From G963678095 sp963678095 (GTDB taxonomy: Bacteria; Bacillota; Negativicutes; Selenomonadales; Selenomonadaceae): DNA of 64,000 nt. Below, in pieces: positions 51,343 through 59,037 of this stretch. The stretch's first letter is position 1. Each line of letters begins with the position of its first letter. The notes beneath the pieces are model-generated. The model had not been told where the DNA came from and searched no databases. It worked only from the letters and a program-made list of their open reading frames with translations. The DNA lies in the NCBI GenBank assembly GCA_963678095.2, contig OY782746.1, positions 2,210,904 to 2,274,903 of the forward strand, written 5' to 3'. Made by a program: the position numbers and the translations under genes.

Positions 51343-52464
51343 TTATAAATCAAAGGCCTTTTGTGTATGGTAGTGCTCGTTGACCGTATTTTGACCTGAT
51401 TTCTCTATTTTGTCCAAGATTTTGGCAATGTTGTCGCTATCTTTTTGGTACATGTGAGAATATGTTTCCAAAGTTATTTTAGGGCTTTTATGGCCAACTC
51501 TTTTACTGATAGCAGTAATTGGAATACCTAAACTAATAAGATGTGATACGTGGGAGTGGCGCAGGTCGTAAAGACGAATGCGTTTCACTCCCGCTTTTTT
51601 TGTGTATTTTTGAAAGTTGTAGTCGATCGTCCGATAGTTTTGTGGAAACACCTTATCCGTTTTCTCGGCCATCCTGTTAATATATTCCTTGATTAGATCC
51701 ATTATAAAATGTGGCATCGGAATAATTCTTTTTGCAGACGGGGTTTTAGGCTCGGTTTCTTCATCATTGCCACCCATATAGTCTAATGTTTTTGAAATAC
51801 TTATGGTGCTGGCAATAAACGATAGGTCGCTTTCCTCCAGGCACAACAATTCCCCGGGCCGTATACCACCGTAAAAAAGAACGAGGAATATGACCTTCCA
51901 TACGATATTGTCAACACCTGCAATAAATAGATCGAATTCTTCCTTTTCCCAGAAATCCATTTCTTTATAATTTTTTTTACCGACACTGCCGGCAGCTGCC
52001 ACAGGGTTTGACTTTAAATTATAATAATGGACAGCATAATTCATTATCGTTGAGAACTGGGAGTTTATTGTCCTTACGGTCGCAGGAGACATCGTTTTAT
52101 TTGTCCTAGGGGAAATGTATGCAGTGATCTTATTTTGCCACTCTCGGACAACAGCAGGGGTTATATCGCCTATTTTCATATCTCCAAGCATAGGTACAAG
52201 GTGCTTTTCTAACTTCGACTTTCTCCCTCGTACGGTGCTTTTTTTCGCATGGACCGATAAATCAGCAATATATTTTTCATATAACGATTTTAAAGTCATA
52301 TTTGGTTGCCCGGCTAATTTCTCCTTAAATTCAGTCTCGTATTTTTTAGCATCCCGCGCCAAGGCAAAGCCTCTTTTTGTGGTTTGCCTATATTCTCCCT
52401 TCCAATCCTTATAGCCGAATTTTACATAATAAGTTTTATGAATTTCGTCGCGGTATACTGGCAT
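51343..52464 (-). CDS. int: tyrosine-recombinase integrase
   Basis: 373 residues after AAAGGAGC. N-terminal arm-binding region (about 1-60), SAM-like core-binding domain (about 60-160), catalytic domain (165-345). Catalytic residues: Arg202 in GGIRPGEL, the HxxR box as YDLRHSH with Tyr in place of the first His and Arg302, His324 in RVGHK, and Tyr335 in ETYSHMY. It would recombine the attP and attB sites at the rph/rdgB junction. Faces left, at the extreme left end of the element. Confidence 0.93.
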   Translation of the reverse strand: MPVYRDEIHKTYYVKFGYKDWKGEYRQTTKRGFALARDAKKYETEFKEKLAGQPNMTLKSLYEKYIADLSVHAKKSTVRGRKSKLEKHLVPMLGDMKIGDITPAVVREWQNKITAYISPRTNKTMSPATVRTINSQFSTIMNYAVHYYNLKSNPVAAAGSVGKKNYKEMDFWEKEEFDLFIAGVDNIVWKVIFLVLFYGGIRPGELLCLEESDLSFIASTISISKTLDYMGGNDEETEPKTPSAKRIIPMPHFIMDLIKEYINRMAEKTDKVFPQNYRTIDYNFQKYTKKAGVKRIRLYDLRHSHVSHLISLGIPITAISKRVGHKSPKITLETYSHMYQKDSDNIAKILDKIEKSGQNTVNEHYHTQKAFDL

Positions 52465-52551
52465 AAAATTAGCTCCTTTCAGTACATATGTTCTATGTGA
52501 AAATCTATTTTTTACCGCCCCTAAAAAGAGGCGGCCACTGAATAGAATTAT

Positions 52552-52583
52552 CTATAAATCTATAAATCTATAAATCTATAAAT
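52552..52583. repeat. four tandem copies of CTATAAAT
   Basis: Perfect 8-bp units at 52552, 52560, 52568 and 52576, between the integrase start (52464) and the rightward small gene. They could be arm-type integrase or excisionase sites, or regulatory iterons. Confidence 0.75.
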
Positions 52584-52615
52584 TTTCTTATAAATAGTTA
52601 AATATAGTTTTAATA

Positions 52616-52644
52616 TTTACATTAAAATTACTATAGGCTATAAT
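52616..52644 (+). promoter_or_regulatory. promoter of the 39-codon gene
   Basis: TTTACA (52616-52621), 17 bases, TATAAT (52639-52644). A full -10 and good -35, start near 52651. Confidence 0.7.
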
Positions 52645-52686
52645 ATAAATAGATATATAGTAATTAATGTTATAGGGGGGTTGAGC

Positions 52687-52806
52687 ATGCAATTTACGAA
52701 TTGGTTTTGTGAAGAAATGCAGCAAATGACTTCGGAAATAAATGAAGCTTTAGACAAGAGAAGATCTAAGAAAGATATTGATACAAATACAGAAGATCAA
52801 AAATAG
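52687..52806 (+). CDS. 39-residue protein of unknown function
   Basis: ATG 52687 follows a strong AGGGGGG ribosome site. The product starts MQFTNWFCEEMQQM and then turns highly charged and helical (NEALDKRRSKKD), ending acidic. It has its own sigma-A promoter and a perfect terminator, so it is an autonomous small unit opposed to its flanking genes. It could be a small regulator, an anti-something peptide or a moron gene; I do not recognise it. Confidence 0.6.
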   Translation: MQFTNWFCEEMQQMTSEINEALDKRRSKKDIDTNTEDQK

Positions 52807-52821
52807 ACTGTTTGTCATGTG

Positions 52822-52855
52822 GCGGATGCAACTATTGATGTTGCATCCGCTTTTT
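52822..52855 (+). terminator. terminator after the 39-codon gene
   Basis: A perfect 11-bp stem, 52822-52832 with 52840-52850, TATTGAT loop, then TTTTT. Confidence 0.9.
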
Positions 52856-52872
52856 CTCGTTCTCGATAGATG

Positions 52873-53685
52873 TTAGTGCCGTTCTTTTTCAATCTTTTCT
52901 GATTCATTCGCCCACTGATTAAAAAGTTCTATGGTATGTTGATAGAATTCATGTCCAGGAAGTACATTTTGACGACAAATTAAGAAATAATTACATGTAA
53001 CAAACTGGATGAACGTTTGATGAAGGGACTTAAATACATGCGATGAAACAGCCATTCCACTACAGAAATACATTGATAGATATTCAATTTTATTGGTAAT
53101 ATCTGTTATATCTACAACGATTTCCATCTGTTTATCTCTATAAAAGTTTTTATGCTGTGTAGGAGGAACTTTTCGGAGAATATTTTCCCAATCAGCAAGT
53201 ATTTCAATTTGACTTTTTTTATCTCGAATTGCAAATATTCTTGACAGAGAAACTTTATCTAACGGTTCATTTAATTTTTGATTAACTTTATCAATTATGC
53301 CTATTTCAAAAATAGTTTCAGCTTCAGCTTTATTAAAGGTTTTGAATTGAGTTGATTTTTTATAAAAATCTTTATCAATCGATAAATTTATTCCATTTAA
53401 AAAGAAATTAGTCATATCAAAAAAAGAAATTATTTCATCAGCATAGTATTTTGCTAATTTATAGGAATGTTCAAATTCAGCGTGTTCTTTTTTACTTTTG
53501 TAGTCGAATCTAAACAACCAAGCTTGATACCCAACAAATATTGTAGAAAATATAATGGCTATATATGATATAGAGGCTAGTGCTTGATTGTAGAAAAATA
53601 GCCAGTCGGGTTCTGGGTGGAATAGAAAAGTCATGACAAATAAAAGTAATATTGATATTGCTGCTGTTGCTATATATTTTTCCAT
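52873..53685 (-). CDS. prophage membrane protein of unknown function
   Basis: 270 residues from ATG 53685 after CAGGAGAA; an upstream in-frame ATG (53772) lacks a good site. Two membrane helices near the start (IATAAISILLLFVMTFLF and ASISYIAIIFSTIFVGYQAW), then a cytoplasmic domain of about 200 residues rich in helices and charge (KSKKEHAEFEHSYKLAKYYA, DEIISFFDMTNFFLNGINL). No catalytic motif recognised. Last gene of the leftward cargo run. Such two-helix-plus-soluble proteins in prophages are often sensors or exclusion factors, but that is inference. Confidence 0.6.
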   Translation of the reverse strand: MEKYIATAAISILLLFVMTFLFHPEPDWLFFYNQALASISYIAIIFSTIFVGYQAWLFRFDYKSKKEHAEFEHSYKLAKYYADEIISFFDMTNFFLNGINLSIDKDFYKKSTQFKTFNKAEAETIFEIGIIDKVNQKLNEPLDKVSLSRIFAIRDKKSQIEILADWENILRKVPPTQHKNFYRDKQMEIVVDITDITNKIEYLSMYFCSGMAVSSHVFKSLHQTFIQFVTCNYFLICRQNVLPGHEFYQHTIELFNQWANESEKIEKERH

Positions 53686-53737
53686 AAAATATTCTCCTGA
53701 AAATATTTTGCCAACCTTTAGCCATCCTCCGGGGTGG

Positions 53738-53884
53738 CTATTTTCTTCTTCTTGCGTGTATATCCATGACACGAAACTCCCTGCCGTTCATGATATATAC
53801 TTCATCGCTGAATGTTACGCCAGTGGTTCGTTCTTGCTCCAATTCTTGGGGAGATTTTGGCTTCTTGTACTTTATAGTACGCAT
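53738..53884 (-). CDS. small 48-residue prophage protein
   Basis: ATG 53884 to TAG 53738, behind AAAAGGAAG with a long spacer. Product MRTIKYKKPKSPQELEQERT..., very basic at both ends (DIHARRRK), with a central beta-like EVYIMNGREFRVMD. It fills the gap between the HSDR_N gene and the two-helix membrane gene on the same strand. Possible DNA- or RNA-binding accessory. Confidence 0.45.
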   Translation of the reverse strand: MRTIKYKKPKSPQELEQERTTGVTFSDEVYIMNGREFRVMDIHARRRK

Positions 53885-53907
53885 CAGGGTCGCTTCCTTT
53901 TAATGTT

Positions 53908-54981
53908 TTATGACAAATAACGATTAACTACTGTCGCCAGATCGTCTCTATATGAATACAAATCATCAAGACTGCTCAGCGAGTGAGTTATATATTTCTT
54001 GTTTTCATCTGGCAAAATTAGATTGATTCTATTTTCACTGATCTGTAAACGGCATATCCATTTTCGTCCATTATCGTTTAGCAAAATACCCAAATAGGTT
54101 TCCGTATCTCGATAGGCAAGGGTATTATCACCAAGAACATCGTGCAGTAAGGTTTTTACAATAAAAAATCCTTCAATTTCTTCTTTTGTTGTTACGATTT
54201 TAGATTGGTTAGGTGTTGCAGGCCCAGAGCCGTCAATATCGGTTTCAAACAAATCGTTTTTACTAACTTCGGTGTCCAAAGCGGTTTTGAGTCTATCGTT
54301 TATTTGATCATTCACAAACTGTGTAAATGATTTTTTGATAATATCACGGAATTTTTCAATCACAGTTTGCGTTTTCATTCCATCATAAAAATCATTAAGT
54401 ACACACCGAATAAACTCTTCAGAAGGATCCGCCAGCTGCTTGGATAAAAATTGCTTTATTTGGCTGCTGTACTTCAATTCAGATGCAGTTGTAAATATGG
54501 TGTCAATATCAAAGGCCGATTTTTGGAACTTCTTTAATTCGGGAACAAGGTTCTCTCGAATATCAAGTAAATTGATTTCTAAAAAAGGTTTTTCATCCAT
54601 TTTATTTTGTTCTTCAAGGTCCGTGAAAAATTGATAGATGATACCATTTGTTAATATGCCGAATTTGGCAGGAGTAGTAGAGAAGTATCTAAAAAGTTGT
54701 GATCCGTGTTTGTCCAGGGAATCGCCACACCATTTTGCTTCTATGAGAATGAGAGGGGAACCATCTTCATTCATAATGGCATAATCAACTTTTTCTCCTT
54801 TTTTAGTGCCGAAATCAGCAGTGAATTCTGGAATAAATTCCAGTGGGTTAAAAACATCGTAACCGAGCATTTGAAAAAACGGCATAATCATTGAGGTTTT
54901 TGTTGCTTCTTCTGTCAGAATATTGTCTTTCCTTTTTTCTACTTGAGCAGAAAATTGTTTAAGTTGATCAATAAAATCCAT
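53908..54981 (-). CDS. orphan type I restriction HSDR_N-type nuclease protein
   Basis: 357 residues from ATG 54981 after GGGAG. The N-terminal ~180 residues match the HSDR_N_2 nuclease domain: FFQMLGYDVFNPLEF, EKVDYAIMNEDGSPLILIEAK with the PD-(D/E)XK-like Asp and Glu-x-Lys, and FGILTNGIIYQFFTD. There is no helicase motor and no hsdM/hsdS neighbour, so it is not a full type I enzyme. The C-terminal half is unknown. Such orphans occur in prophages and defence loci; a superinfection role is plausible. Confidence 0.75.
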   Translation of the reverse strand: MDFIDQLKQFSAQVEKRKDNILTEEATKTSMIMPFFQMLGYDVFNPLEFIPEFTADFGTKKGEKVDYAIMNEDGSPLILIEAKWCGDSLDKHGSQLFRYFSTTPAKFGILTNGIIYQFFTDLEEQNKMDEKPFLEINLLDIRENLVPELKKFQKSAFDIDTIFTTASELKYSSQIKQFLSKQLADPSEEFIRCVLNDFYDGMKTQTVIEKFRDIIKKSFTQFVNDQINDRLKTALDTEVSKNDLFETDIDGSGPATPNQSKIVTTKEEIEGFFIVKTLLHDVLGDNTLAYRDTETYLGILLNDNGRKWICRLQISENRINLILPDENKKYITHSLSSLDDLYSYRDDLATVVNRYLS

Positions 54982-55033
54982 TCGAATCAGCTCCCAAAAT
55001 AATATTATGAATGCTATATCATCCGCGATGCGG

Positions 55034-55639
55034 TTATTTTTTATCCATATATTGAGTTTGTTTATTTTCGTCAAAAAATACTGTTTTGCCGTCTAGCGAG
55101 AGGAACACCATATCATTGCTACCAGCACCATATCTGGCATTATACGTATGTGTAGCCTTGCTATCAGATAGAGTATATTCGCCTTTTACATATATAAGCC
55201 CATCAATATTGTTTTCATAATACGACGAAAAAGAGCAATCTACTTTGGGCGATCCAACACCAGCAGCCTGAGAAGCTTGATTATATGTTTTTTGAATAAT
55301 ATCTTCTGTAAATTTGAAGTGTTCAATTGAATTTGCTGTTGTTTTACCTTGGACAATACTTTTATCTTGAGAATATCCCTTTTGATTTACAGGTATATCC
55401 ATGGTGCCAACGGTTGCACATATAAGTAAAAAAATTATGGATATGCACTTTGCTTTACTGAATCCGTGCTTTTTAATAATATAAAAGCTCCAAAAACTAA
55501 CAGACAGCAATGCTAATGGGAATCGGATCATAAGAAAAAAACTATTGCTTGCAAATTGTAACAATCCACCCAAAATGATAAATGTCCCTAATGATCCAAG
55601 AATAATCAATAGTGCCTGTTTGGTATTTGATTTTAACAA
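55034..55639 (-). CDS. prophage membrane protein with extracytoplasmic domain
   Basis: 201 residues from TTG 55639, eight bases after AAGGAG; GTG 55648 abuts the site. Three hydrophobic helices (LLIILGSLGTFIILGGLL, FFLMIRFPLALLSVSFW, CISIIFLLICATVGTM) and a C-terminal ~120-residue soluble domain with tyrosine-rich beta segments (GLIYVKGEYTLSDSKATHTY). Function unknown; in the cargo block next to ImmA/IrrE. Confidence 0.6.
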   Translation of the reverse strand: MLKSNTKQALLIILGSLGTFIILGGLLQFASNSFFLMIRFPLALLSVSFWSFYIIKKHGFSKAKCISIIFLLICATVGTMDIPVNQKGYSQDKSIVQGKTTANSIEHFKFTEDIIQKTYNQASQAAGVGSPKVDCSFSSYYENNIDGLIYVKGEYTLSDSKATHTYNARYGAGSNDMVFLSLDGKTVFFDENKQTQYMDKK

Positions 55640-55683
55640 ACAAATCACTCCTTGTATTGATTTTTTAAATAATGAGTGGCATT

Positions 55684-56109
55684 TTAATACACCGGCTTCT
55701 CAAACAACTTCAATCGTAAATTAACAATCTCAGGGGTAACCATAAAATACTCAGCCAATGTGCTGACGCCGTCAATTCCATCTCTAAAAGCGTCCAGCAA
55801 ATCATCGTCTGAAATGAGATAGTTTGCAGCCCAACGAAGGGCTTTATATTCCGCTTTATCAATGTGCTGTCTGGCAGCGTAATTATAAAATTCTTTCGGC
55901 ATGCAAATTCCCACGCTGGTAAAATGATGGCCAAGTTCTTCAGCCATAACGGATCGTAGTAATGGCAGATCATCACGCAATGAATGATCCAGGCCAATGA
56001 CAGGCGGCATATCTTTCTCTATATAATAAATTCCTTTTAACGGCTCGCGAAAAGGGAAGTAATCAATTTTAATGTGTTCACTTTCAGCGAGATCAAGCAT
56101 ACCTTCCAT
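55684..56109 (-). CDS. ImmA/IrrE-family metallopeptidase
   Basis: 141 residues after AAGAGGA. The zinc motif reads AEELGHHFTS, with Glu in place of the first His of HExxH, a variant common in the Firmicute phage branch. ImmA proteins cut the phage repressor to trigger induction. The repressor gene lies two genes upstream, separated by the Abi gene, so repressor control is likely. A possible coupling with the Abi protein is not excluded. Confidence 0.8.
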   Translation of the reverse strand: MEGMLDLAESEHIKIDYFPFREPLKGIYYIEKDMPPVIGLDHSLRDDLPLLRSVMAEELGHHFTSVGICMPKEFYNYAARQHIDKAEYKALRWAANYLISDDDLLDAFRDGIDGVSTLAEYFMVTPEIVNLRLKLFEKPVY

Positions 56110-56139
56110 GGTATCAGTCCTCTTTACAATATTAGGTTT

Positions 56140-57093
56140 TTAATTAATAGTGCAGTTTTGAAGTTGAATAAGATGTGTTTCTTTTAGTCCGGATACATTA
56201 AGCACATATTCGGCAGAGTTAGAATTTATATTAGTTTTCATTTTACTTAAATTTCGTTGTATTTCAGTAATGGAAGCATTGAATAAATTAGGAGGCAATA
56301 GATATTTAAAGCAAATTAAAACTGCTAAAACATCATCGGTGCCCGTTTGGTAAGTATTATTAATTAGAGGAAGAGGTAGTTTTTCATGAATTTTCAGCTT
56401 CGGTAAAGTACTTTCTCTTTTTCGGTCTTTTTTGTAAGAGTATAAGCGTTCGCCGTGAGCACAAATATTTCTAATTCTATTAAGAAAGTAGAGCATGGAT
56501 TTCAGTTCGGTTGGTTTTAAATTAAATTCAGCAGAGATTTTTTGCTGTTCTTTATCTTTAAGGTTGGCAAAAAATTTACTGAGTTGTCCAAAGGTAGATA
56601 TGGTAAATAAAACCCATAAAGGAATAGCGTTATGCATTGTTAAATAATGTTTGATAACATTTTTTTCATTATTTTCGGTAATTGTTGAATTCATTTTTTC
56701 AATTAGAGCAGATACACGTGTTTCGTTTTTAGGATTATTGGTATTAAAGCACGTTGATGTTAGATATTCTAAATGAGATTCACCATATGCATTAGAAAAA
56801 ACATAAGAAATGATAGATTTTAAGCGTTTTTCAATAATAAATAAAGATTCTAACAAAATATTTCGTAAGATATAATCAAATGAATACAGATAGACGATTT
56901 CATCGAATTTTGTTCCAGAACGATAAACTCTTTTTCCGTGATCTATTATTTGAAAAGCATCTTTATACCCATTGATTAGGGGATAATAACCATACAGTTT
57001 TAAATAATAGGTTGTTTTTTCTGGGGAGTTAATAATAAGTTTATGTTCTTGAAGGATATTAAGTTGCTCATCAAAACTTTTAAATGGTTTCAT
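56140..57093 (-). CDS. Abi-family (AbiD/AbiF-like) abortive-infection protein
   Basis: 317 residues. Family marks: the start KPFKSFDEQLNILQEHKLII, YYLKLYGYYPLINGYKDAF, FDEIVYLYSFDYILRNIL and the HEPN-type RIRNICAHGERLY, where Arg-Asn-x3-His would be an RNase active site. These proteins stop growth of phage-infected cells. In a prophage it would block competing phages. AT-rich. A hairpin separates it from the repressor, so it probably has some expression of its own. Confidence 0.85.
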   Translation of the reverse strand: MKPFKSFDEQLNILQEHKLIINSPEKTTYYLKLYGYYPLINGYKDAFQIIDHGKRVYRSGTKFDEIVYLYSFDYILRNILLESLFIIEKRLKSIISYVFSNAYGESHLEYLTSTCFNTNNPKNETRVSALIEKMNSTITENNEKNVIKHYLTMHNAIPLWVLFTISTFGQLSKFFANLKDKEQQKISAEFNLKPTELKSMLYFLNRIRNICAHGERLYSYKKDRKRESTLPKLKIHEKLPLPLINNTYQTGTDDVLAVLICFKYLLPPNLFNASITEIQRNLSKMKTNINSNSAEYVLNVSGLKETHLIQLQNCTIN

Positions 57094-57118
57094 GTATAAA
57101 ATACCCCTTAAAAATAGT

Positions 57119-57150
57119 AAAAGCCATGTCTCAAAGAAACATGGCTTTTT
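57119..57150 (-). terminator. terminator of the repressor transcript
   Basis: AAAAGCCATGT pairs with ACATGGCTTTT; on the minus strand it ends in TTTT. It lies between the repressor stop (57274) and the Abi start (57093). The gap 57151-57273 shows a TATAAT-like element on the plus strand with no gene behind it. Confidence 0.75.
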
Positions 57151-57273
57151 ACTATGGTCCTATTTGTAATAACATTACGCGTAGGCTCAATCTACTAGTA
57201 TAATAGCATGTTTCTGCTTGAAGCGTCAATAGTTGTTTTTTGAAGATGTTAATCAATAAATGAATAGAAGGTA

Positions 57274-57636
57274 TCAGTCCTTTTTATACTTCGCTCTTAC
57301 AAATTTCTTAAAATCCTCAATAGACTGTATAGCCTCAGGGGGAAGATCGCTCATTGGATCGTCAGTCCGATGTGCTGCGATTGTTTGAACGGGGCTTTTA
57401 ATATCACTTTTACCAACAAGCCAATCAACAGTGGTATTTTCGACAGTCGCTATTTTAGCAAAACCATCTGCATCAGGTTGACCGCTACCTCTAAGCCAGC
57501 CGCGTAATGCATTTCGTGTCGTGCCTAGTCTGTTGGCATATGCTTCTTGAGTTAACGTGTAATCTGCATCCTTTGCATTTTGGTATAACATATTTATTCG
57601 GTTTTGGAAAACAGATTTCCATTCAGTAGACATCAT
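57274..57636 (-). CDS. cI-like HTH repressor
   Basis: 120 residues from ATG 57636, five bases after AAGGAG (ATG 57633 is the other choice). N-terminal XRE-type helix-turn-helix (LTQEAYANRLGTTRNALRGW) and a tail with VDWLVGKSDI, typical of phage repressors. Divergent from the cro-like gene; the shared region carries matching operators. Its stability is probably controlled by the ImmA/IrrE protein encoded downstream. Confidence 0.8.
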   Translation of the reverse strand: MMSTEWKSVFQNRINMLYQNAKDADYTLTQEAYANRLGTTRNALRGWLRGSGQPDADGFAKIATVENTTVDWLVGKSDIKSPVQTIAAHRTDDPMSDLPPEAIQSIEDFKKFVRAKYKKD

Positions 57637-57666
57637 TACCACTCCTTGGTTAAATTCTATCACATT

Positions 57667-57753
57667 TGGTTATAAAAAGTTCGCAAAGGTTAAAAAAAGC
57701 CTTGACTAAGCCGAAAATAACCATTATAATAATGCTGTGGTCAAAAATAACCA
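57667..57753. promoter_or_regulatory. operator array between repressor and cro-like gene
   Basis: The palindromic 16-mer TGGTCAAAAATAACCA (57738-57753) is the inverse of TGGTTATTTTTAACCA at 57965-57980 except for one base. Weaker half-sites: TGGTTAT (57667), AGGTTA (57687), AAAATAACCA (57714-57723, inside the rightward promoter spacer). Confidence 0.7.
57702..57730 (+). promoter_or_regulatory. rightward early promoter
   Basis: TTGACT (57702-57707), 17 bases, TATAAT (57725-57730), with an operator half-site in the spacer and a full operator at 57738-57753. Confidence 0.75.
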
Positions 57754-57767
57754 AAGGAGGGTCGTTA

Positions 57768-57947
57768 ATGAGTATATCGGTAAAAGCTGAGTTGGCTAGG
57801 AAGAATGTTAGGTATGCAGATGTGGCAAAAAGGATAAATATGCCAGCAAGTACATTCTACAAAAAATTAGGCAGTAATAGATTTTCTATTAAAGAAACTG
57901 AGAAAATTTTTTCTATCATAGGAATAAAGATTGTTGTTGTAAGTTGA
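57768..57947 (+). CDS. cro-like HTH protein
   Basis: 59 residues from ATG 57768 after AAAGGAGGG. A minimal XRE helix-turn-helix (ARKNVRYADVAKRINMPAST, FYKKLGSNRFSIKE) with little else. First rightward gene of the early region. It presumably competes with the cI-like repressor for the operators. Confidence 0.75.
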   Translation: MSISVKAELARKNVRYADVAKRINMPASTFYKKLGSNRFSIKETEKIFSIIGIKIVVVS

Positions 57948-57964
57948 TTTTTTTTAAATGTAAT

Positions 57965-57980
57965 TGGTTATTTTTAACCA
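57965..57980. promoter_or_regulatory. second 16-bp operator after the cro-like gene
   Basis: TGGTTATTTTTAACCA, near-perfect match in reverse to the site at 57738-57753. It lies 18 bases after the cro-like stop. Confidence 0.65.
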
Positions 57981-58012
57981 CCAAAAGTAAAAGCCGAGAG
58001 GCGGTGACAAAA

Positions 58013-58117
58013 ATGAACGATGATAAATTTTACAAACTATACAGGCGTATTCAGCTGATATTGGTTGAAAATCCTTCACCGCCTGGAATCTATTGTAAAA
58101 GCCACTTTGGAATTTGA
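58013..58117 (+). CDS. small prophage ORF, possibly frameshifted
   Basis: 34 residues from ATG 58013 behind GAGGCGGTGA, ending at 58117. From about 58077 the +1 frame reads HRLESIVKATLEFELFIKK and runs to TAA 58152-58154, a more protein-like continuation of the first half (FYKLYRRIQLILVENPS). A one-base shift may have split a ~47-residue gene, or the two parts are unrelated. Confidence 0.35.
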   Translation: MNDDKFYKLYRRIQLILVENPSPPGIYCKSHFGI

Positions 58118-58157
58118 ACTGTTCATTAAGAAAAATTTGAAAGGATGTGAATAAACC

Positions 58158-58334
58158 ATGGAGACTATGGAAAGATTCATGAAAGTTGGTGAGATCGTGG
58201 AGATTTTAGGATGCTCACAATCAAAAGCCTACAAAATCATGAAAAAATTAAACGACGAACTGGAGGCTAAAAATAAAATAATCATTTCCGGCCGTGTTCC
58301 GCGTAGATATTTTATGGAAAGATTGTCGGTATAA
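58158..58334 (+). CDS. small HTH protein, excisionase-like
   Basis: 58 residues from ATG 58158 after AAGGATG. One winged-helix/MerR-like motif: VGEIVEILGCSQSKAYKIMK followed by a basic GRVPRRYFMERL tail, the usual shape of small phage or ICE DNA-binding proteins. It may serve as excisionase or early regulator. Confidence 0.6.
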   Translation: METMERFMKVGEIVEILGCSQSKAYKIMKKLNDELEAKNKIIISGRVPRRYFMERLSV

Positions 58335-58414
58335 AAAGATAGCCCGCGCAACGGCAGGCTGAAAGGGTGAGGATGTCCTCACAGTTATTATCTCATGAAA
58401 GGTGGTGAAACCCC

Positions 58415-58906
58415 ATGAATAAGAAATTCGCAATGTGTTGTGCAATCGCTAGGAAAAGTGCTGGTTTTAGCCAGGAAGCGGTAGCTGAATTGTTCGGTGT
58501 AAGCGTTAGGTCAATCAGTGATTACGAAAACAGCAAGACGGCGGTGCCGGATGATATCGCTGCAAAGATGGTCAAGATTTACGATGCGATGTGGCTCGGA
58601 TATCTGTATTTGTCGATTAACTCCGCTGTAGGGCAGATGATTTTGCCAGAGGTTGAAATCAAAGAGTTATCGTCGAGCTTACTAAATCTGCAAGTCCACA
58701 TGAAAAAGGCACAAGATATACAACTTGATTTCGCTGAAATCGGGAGTGACAACATCATCGAAGCGGAGGAACAGCCTATCTATGAAAGGTGTTTGAAAGT
58801 TACATCGTCGCTGATCGGCTCGGCCATATCGGTAATTGTCGCACCAAAGAAAAAATCCGCACTGGCTGCAACCAGTACGGATCTAGGACTTAAAAAAATA
58901 TTCTAA
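58415..58906 (+). CDS. XRE-family regulator
   Basis: 163 residues. An N-terminal helix-turn-helix (AGFSQEAVAELFGVSVRSIS, DYENSKTAVP) and a longer C-terminal region with helices and a hydrophobic VTSSLIGSAISVIVAP that may be a membrane-touching or packing segment. Preceded by AAAGGTGG. Third DNA-binding protein in the early cluster; target unknown. Confidence 0.65.
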   Translation: MNKKFAMCCAIARKSAGFSQEAVAELFGVSVRSISDYENSKTAVPDDIAAKMVKIYDAMWLGYLYLSINSAVGQMILPEVEIKELSSSLLNLQVHMKKAQDIQLDFAEIGSDNIIEAEEQPIYERCLKVTSSLIGSAISVIVAPKKKSALAATSTDLGLKKIF

Positions 58907-58938
58907 CGAAATTATATCACGATCGGAGGAAAAAGCAA

Positions 58939-59037
58939 ATGAAGCGTTACGGAATTTGTCGCCTCATGAAAGTATCGGAACTTCGCAGAATCACCAAGAA
59001 AGGGGATATTCGCTTATGTTTAAAAGAATTCCACTGA
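58939..59037 (+). CDS. 32-residue basic prophage protein
   Basis: ATG 58939, nine bases after GGAGG. Basic product (MKRYGICRLMKVSELRRITK). The good ribosome site and packing against the next gene (22-base overlap) support it, though length makes it uncertain. Confidence 0.4.
   Translation: MKRYGICRLMKVSELRRITKKGDIRLCLKEFH

Noticed and set aside
52552..52583. Short tandem repeats as a CRISPR array
   Set aside because: Units are 8 bp with no spacers; no cas genes in the window.
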